A stretch of DNA of 64,000 nucleotides from Phytoseiulus persimilis (Eukaryota > Arthropoda > Arachnida > Mesostigmata > Phytoseiidae), in NCBI GenBank assembly GCA_037576195.1, contig CM075101.1, positions 13,826,001 to 13,890,000 on the forward strand, written 5' to 3'. Of this stretch, positions 61,940 through 64,000 are shown one piece after another. The notes under the pieces are model-generated. The model saw only the letters and a list, made by a program, of their open reading frames with translations, did not search any database and had not been told where the DNA came from. The position numbers and the translations under genes were made by a program. Every line of letters starts with the position of its first letter. The stretch's first letter is position 1.

Positions 61940-64000
61940 CTCCCTATCACCAGCTGGTTTGTTCGATTCGGATGACTGACGAGGGCACTTGTTTTCAGTC
62001 ACAAATGATCTTTCTCCAGCCGATTTTCCTACGGACTTCAAACCATTTTCCCAAAAAAGACGATTCTGGTATGAGATAGTTGACTCTCGATGGAAACATC
62101 AACTTCCTCTTGAGTTCTTCCTCATCCAGGCGACGCCTGATGCAGCAATGACTTCCGTTACTGCGGTTCCTGGCTGTGGATCGGTGGAACCTCCTTCTTC
62201 GGCTTTGATTTCCTTCAGCGTCGCGTCTGGAGGCAGTAAAAAATCCGCCTCGGGTACCCTACCGACTTCTCGAGTTGAATGGTGCTCTGGCAATTGAGAG
62301 AATAATGGTGCCGATTAGACTGTTGTTCGACGAAACAAATTCACGCCATGAAGTCCTCACAGTCGAGTTGCAGTTGCGAACAACCGATTGTAGTTCTGTT
62401 TGTTTGGGTTTTCTTTTGTCTAGACTACGACGTTGTCGCCATCGGTTGCTGGCTGGCCGGCCGGCTGACTCGCTTGGTGTCGTATTCTGGCTTCGGTGAT
62501 TTCCATCAGAATGGAGGAGCCCATTAAACGCGAGAAGGAGCCGGCACGCAGAGAAGTTGGGCGGTCGGGCGACTCGCAGCAGTGCGACTCACAAACGCTC
62601 AAATCGACACATGCACACAAACACTGCACGGTACGGTTTGTTTTTCCACGATTCGGCTCAAGTCATGAAGGGTTCATCAGGGACAATACACGGGCGAACC
62701 GCACCGTTGTTGTCACTGCTGTTGTTCATTGCTGTCTTGGATAACAGTTACTTCGCTCCGGATTTTGATTCAGTGTCTTGCGTGTATGTGCCTCGGACTT
62801 CTTGTGTGAGGCGTTCACGCGCCAGTCTGCATTTGCCGACTTGACGAGCTACCTTTGTGTCTATTCATGTACTACAGCTTGAAGCAACTCGAGAAAGACC
62901 TAGGCCGAGGAGCTGGGCTTCAGAGGAGTGTACTGCCCATTACGCTATTTGTTTTGTGTAATGCATAAATGATTGTTCCAGTTTCCAGCTGGTATGCTTC
63001 GCTCCGGAAGATAAACGAAATGGCATGAGCGCTCAAGATAACACCAACAGCACTCCGGTTTCGGCAGCTGGAGTACCCGCGGAGTCAGATATGGTCCGTT
63101 TCCAGCGAACAGTTGCAACATTTTCTGATTTTTATCAACAGCGTGCAGACAACTCATTTATAAATGGAGGAACTAGTGCGCTTTCGGTCCAGAACCGAGA
63201 AACCATCATCAGTGGGTTCATCACAGTCCTTTGAACGCGAGCTCGTGAGGACTTGCTTGGACGATGCATATGAGGCTGGTTAACTCCGCCGATTTCTTGT
63301 CGTCCGAAGCGACAGTTGAGCGCTGTCGTTGTCGTCGCTGAATCGGACCAAGTTCAATCCCACCGAAGAAGCACAACAACCAGGAGCCCGTCGATGATTT
63401 CGGTCCGTTGGGTCGATAGTTCGGGCGCACAATCGCTCGTTGGCGTTCACGTCATGATACCGCGTAACGACATTACAGAGAGAAAGACGGAGCCTCAACG
63501 AAAAAGCTTGGAATGCCACCATGAAAATAGGTGGACTCCGCCGATTGTTTACTGTGTCTGTCAACATCGGCCCAGTACACCGGCCACGAATTATGAGCTT
63601 TGACAACATTTTTCATCCCCGTCGCAGACCACAATGGAGTGCCGAGAACTGTTTGCCGCAAGAAATTACGACAAAGAAGAATTAGCATCACAGAGATCTC
63701 TCAACGCAGAGGCCTCGGTACCGGTTCTCACCGACAGATGATGTACAGCTGCGTTTATTTTTACCATTGTGGCTTTGCCATCACGAGGAAATAAGCCTGT
63801 TGCGACTTCTGCCATAGTTTCCGATTTTGGGAAGAGGAAGACCTCCAGCGATTTTCCACGTCTGATAGTATAGTACCTGGTTTATGCTGCTAAAAATCGA
63901 TCACGACCAAAGGCGTGCTTTCACAATACGAGGTGCCGGCTCGGCATTCGAAAATTTTCGGGAGGAGCCACTGGACGCGAATCGGGCCGATCCGAGAAAG
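61940..64000. other. Right-end region without a supportable gene
   Basis: Short frames lie on both strands (plus 62496-62744, plus 63025-63234, minus 63609-63280) with no family motif and no convincing chained splice sites. It may belong to the next gene's leader or an intron. Confidence 0.45.

Noticed and set aside
1-64000. CRISPR arrays, operons or prophage
   Set aside because: No direct-repeat arrays with spacers, no ribosome-binding-site-led gene strings and no phage proteins. All recognised genes are eukaryotic, and most are spliced.

Overview
This is a window of an animal nuclear genome. Its genes have spliced exons with GT..AG junctions, mostly short introns in the gene bodies, AATAAA polyadenylation signals and no bacterial operon features. 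The gene set points to an arthropod: an LMO7/LIMCH1 homologue of the Drosophila Smallish type, an Iroquois homeobox gene, a LOTUS/Tudor germline protein, PA28-gamma and CHTOP. Near-balanced base composition, introns often of 60-150 bases and arachnid-like G/C-tract elements make a mite plausible, but that placement is inference.

Layout. Bases 1-10.6 kb hold no gene I can support, only simple repeats and one well-spaced initiator/DPE pair at 8663. Between 10.6 and 13.2 kb on the minus strand is a seven-exon gene for a CHTOP (Friend of PRMT1) homologue, rebuilt entirely from phase-matched exons. From 13.2 to 24.5 kb I see only unresolved open frames. From 24.55 to 37.95 kb on the plus strand is the largest gene, an 11-exon smash/LMO7 homologue of 1503 residues (DUF4757-type region, PDZ, a novel-looking repeat array, a phosphotyrosine-motif-rich segment, LIM), with a second potential promoter and first exon at 30.0 kb. 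From 38 to 44.9 kb lies a gene-poor stretch with a transposase fossil. Between 44.9 and 47.5 kb on the minus strand is a five-exon LOTUS/Tudor gene, head-to-head with the intronless plus-strand PSME3 (PA28-gamma) gene at 48.2-49.5 kb. From 54.6 to 60.4 kb on the plus strand is a six-exon Iroquois-class homeobox gene. The right end, 60.4-64 kb, is non-coding as far as I can see and carries one MITE-like element.

The genes do not form one pathway: mRNA export, junction/cytoskeleton, piRNA/germ granule, nuclear proteasome activation and transcription are all represented, as is usual for a compact invertebrate chromosome segment. The only close regulatory coupling visible is the shared 724-base promoter interval of the LOTUS/Tudor and PSME3 genes. 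I found no clearly new multi-gene system. The most unusual signals are the two repeat arrays inside the smash homologue, and a CHTOP homologue that appears to lack the arginine-glycine-rich centre of its family.
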